Positions 5,183 to 6,087 of a DNA stretch of 6,087 nucleotides are shown here, piece by piece. The notes under the pieces are model-generated. The model was not told the origin of the DNA, searched no databases, and worked only from the letters and a program-made list of their open reading frames with translations. Each line of letters opens with the position of its first letter. The first letter of the stretch is position 1. The stretch is taken from contig DMHJ01000127.1 in the NCBI GenBank assembly GCA_003449495.1, positions 1 through 6,087 on the forward strand. Reading direction: 5' to 3'. The DNA comes from Clostridiales bacterium UBA8153. GTDB taxonomy: Bacteria; Bacillota; Sulfobacillia; UBA8153. Position numbers and translations under genes: made by a program.

Positions 5183-6087
5183 CTACCTTCCCCCCCCCTG
5201 CCATAGTATCCTGGCCGATGCCTCGGCCAAGCCGTACGGCCCGCTCGCGGGCAGCAAGGCAAATACCAGCGTGAACACGGCCAATAGCACGGTGGGTACC
5301 AGCATGGCCGGGGGGGGCTCGCCGCTGGCGGCGCCGGCCGCACCAGCCTGAAGGTCGCGCCCCAGGTAGCCAGAGATGATGATGGGAAAATAGTATACCC
5401 CGGTCATCAGGCTCGAAGCCAGAAGCACCAGCACTAGATAGGGCCGGCCTGCGTCCAAAGCGCCCAGAGATAACTCCCACTTGGATATGAATCCCATGAG
5501 CGGCGGCAAGCCGACCATACCCAAGGCGGCGAGGGTGAAGGCCCCCAGGGTCCACGGCATGTGGTAGCCGATGCCTTCCAGCCGGGAGACGCTTCTCTGG
5601 TGAGTCCGGTGGATCATGGCTCCGGCCGACAAGAACAGCGCGGTTTTCATGAAGGCATGGCCCACCATGTGAAACACCGCCCCGAACAGGGCCCACTCCG
5701 TCATCAGTCCCACGCCCAACAGGATATATCCCATCTGCCCGATGGTGGAGTAAGCTAGACGGCGCTTGATGTCGTCCTGGAGGATGGCCACCGACGAACC
5801 CAGCACGATGCTGAGGACCGCCAGTCCCACCAGGATCTCCGGCCAGCGGGTCAGGCCGAGCAACCTAGTACCGTAGACGTTGTAGACGACGCGGATCAGG
5901 CCATAGGCGCCTGTCTTCACCATCAGCCCGGAAAGGAGCGCACTGGCAGGAGACGGCGCCACCGGGTGGGCGTCGGGCAGCCACACGTGCAGGGGGAACA
6001 TGCCGGTCTTGACGCCAAACCCGGCGATGAAGGCCAAGAAGGCGGCCAGCGCCAGCGGCGACGGCCAGCCGATGATGCCGGGCGTGC
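5183..6087 (-). CDS. MrpD/NuoM/N-like cation/proton antiporter subunit (C-terminal part; start outside window)
   Basis: The frame is open to the right edge (first complete codon 6085-6083) and gives 300 residues, roughly the last 60 percent of a protein expected near 490-500 aa. A TTG at 6037 is internal, because the family sequence continues upstream of it. Counted from the edge, the fragment shows Lys26 in GFGVKTGMFPLHVWLPDAHP, Lys57 in LMVKTGAYG, the loop AYSTIGQMGYILLG (111-124), His139/His143/Lys147 in FHMVGHAFMKTALF, HRT (159-161), and Lys202 in MVGLPPLMGFISKWEL. These are the ion-channel residues of the Proton_antipo_M family, and the pattern is closest to MrpD. The C-terminus is short and ends in one span plus LAEASARILWQGGGR, with no lateral helix, unlike the following gene. 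The stop TAG is abutted by the next start, so the two are one transcriptional and translational unit. Role: Na+/H+ (or H+) translocation in a multi-subunit membrane complex whose other subunits should lie upstream of the window. Confidence 0.93.
   Translation of the reverse strand, partial: TPGIIGWPSPLALAAFLAFIAGFGVKTGMFPLHVWLPDAHPVAPSPASALLSGLMVKTGAYGLIRVVYNVYGTRLLGLTRWPEILVGLAVLSIVLGSSVAILQDDIKRRLAYSTIGQMGYILLGVGLMTEWALFGAVFHMVGHAFMKTALFLSAGAMIHRTHQRSVSRLEGIGYHMPWTLGAFTLAALGMVGLPPLMGFISKWELSLGALDAGRPYLVLVLLASSLMTGVYYFPIIISGYLGRDLQAGAAGAASGEPPPAMLVPTVLLAVFTLVFALLPASGPYGLAEASARILWQGGGR
5190..5198 (-). repeat. G9 homopolymer at the junction of the two antiporter genes
   Basis: Nine consecutive G on the coding strand encode the Gly-Gly-Gly near the end of the first antiporter gene and lie 7 nt before the TTG start of the second, where they probably serve as the ribosome binding site (followed by AAGG). 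Such a run is prone to replication slippage and to sequencing error. A length change would alter only the last two or three residues and the stop of the first gene. Confidence 0.8.

Noticed and set aside
5310..5317. Second homopolymer run (G8 on the plus strand) inside the first antiporter gene
   Set aside because: It encodes a Pro-Pro-Pro in a variable loop before the last span and the frame is intact through it, so there is no sign of phase variation or a frameshift.

Overview
The window is a GC-rich stretch of bacterial chromosome in which every supported gene lies on the minus strand, so transcription runs from base 6087 towards base 1. A Rex redox repressor, a Gx-type (PF07456-like) membrane protein, an Mrp/complex-I-like antiporter cluster and a decarboxylase-type carboxyltransferase followed by an OadG/MmdD-like small subunit together suggest an anaerobic, high-GC member of the Bacillota (Clostridia in the broad sense). 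This placement is inferred from gene content only; there is no rRNA or other phylogenetic marker.

Layout in transcription order: (1) 6087-5183, the C-terminal 300 residues of a MrpD/NuoM/N-family cation/proton antiporter subunit, whose start lies outside the window. (2) 5182-3032, a second and longer paralogue (716 aa) with a NuoL/MrpA-like C-terminal extension, starting on TTG directly after the TAG of the first gene. (3) 3035-2499, a Gx-family membrane protein on a GTG start that overlaps the previous stop (GTGA). These three form a tightly coupled operon. (4) After a 96-bp gap holding a good sigma-A-type promoter and an inverted repeat comes rex (2402-1770). (5) After a 101-bp gap with a GC hairpin comes mmdA (1668-118), an acyl-CoA carboxyltransferase/decarboxylase alpha subunit. 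(6) 96-1, the first 32 codons of a small single-membrane-span protein, most likely the OadG/MmdD subunit of a sodium-pumping decarboxylase.

Taken together, the window looks like membrane bioenergetics: antiporter subunits that exchange Na+ and H+ (or drive a redox module encoded upstream), a redox sensor that reads NADH/NAD+, and a carboxyltransferase that, if its beta subunit and biotin carrier follow, would turn (methyl)malonyl-CoA decarboxylation into a sodium gradient. The link between the blocks is an inference from proximity. No RNA genes, CRISPR arrays, mobile elements or large repeats were seen, and no stretch longer than about 100 bases lacks a gene.
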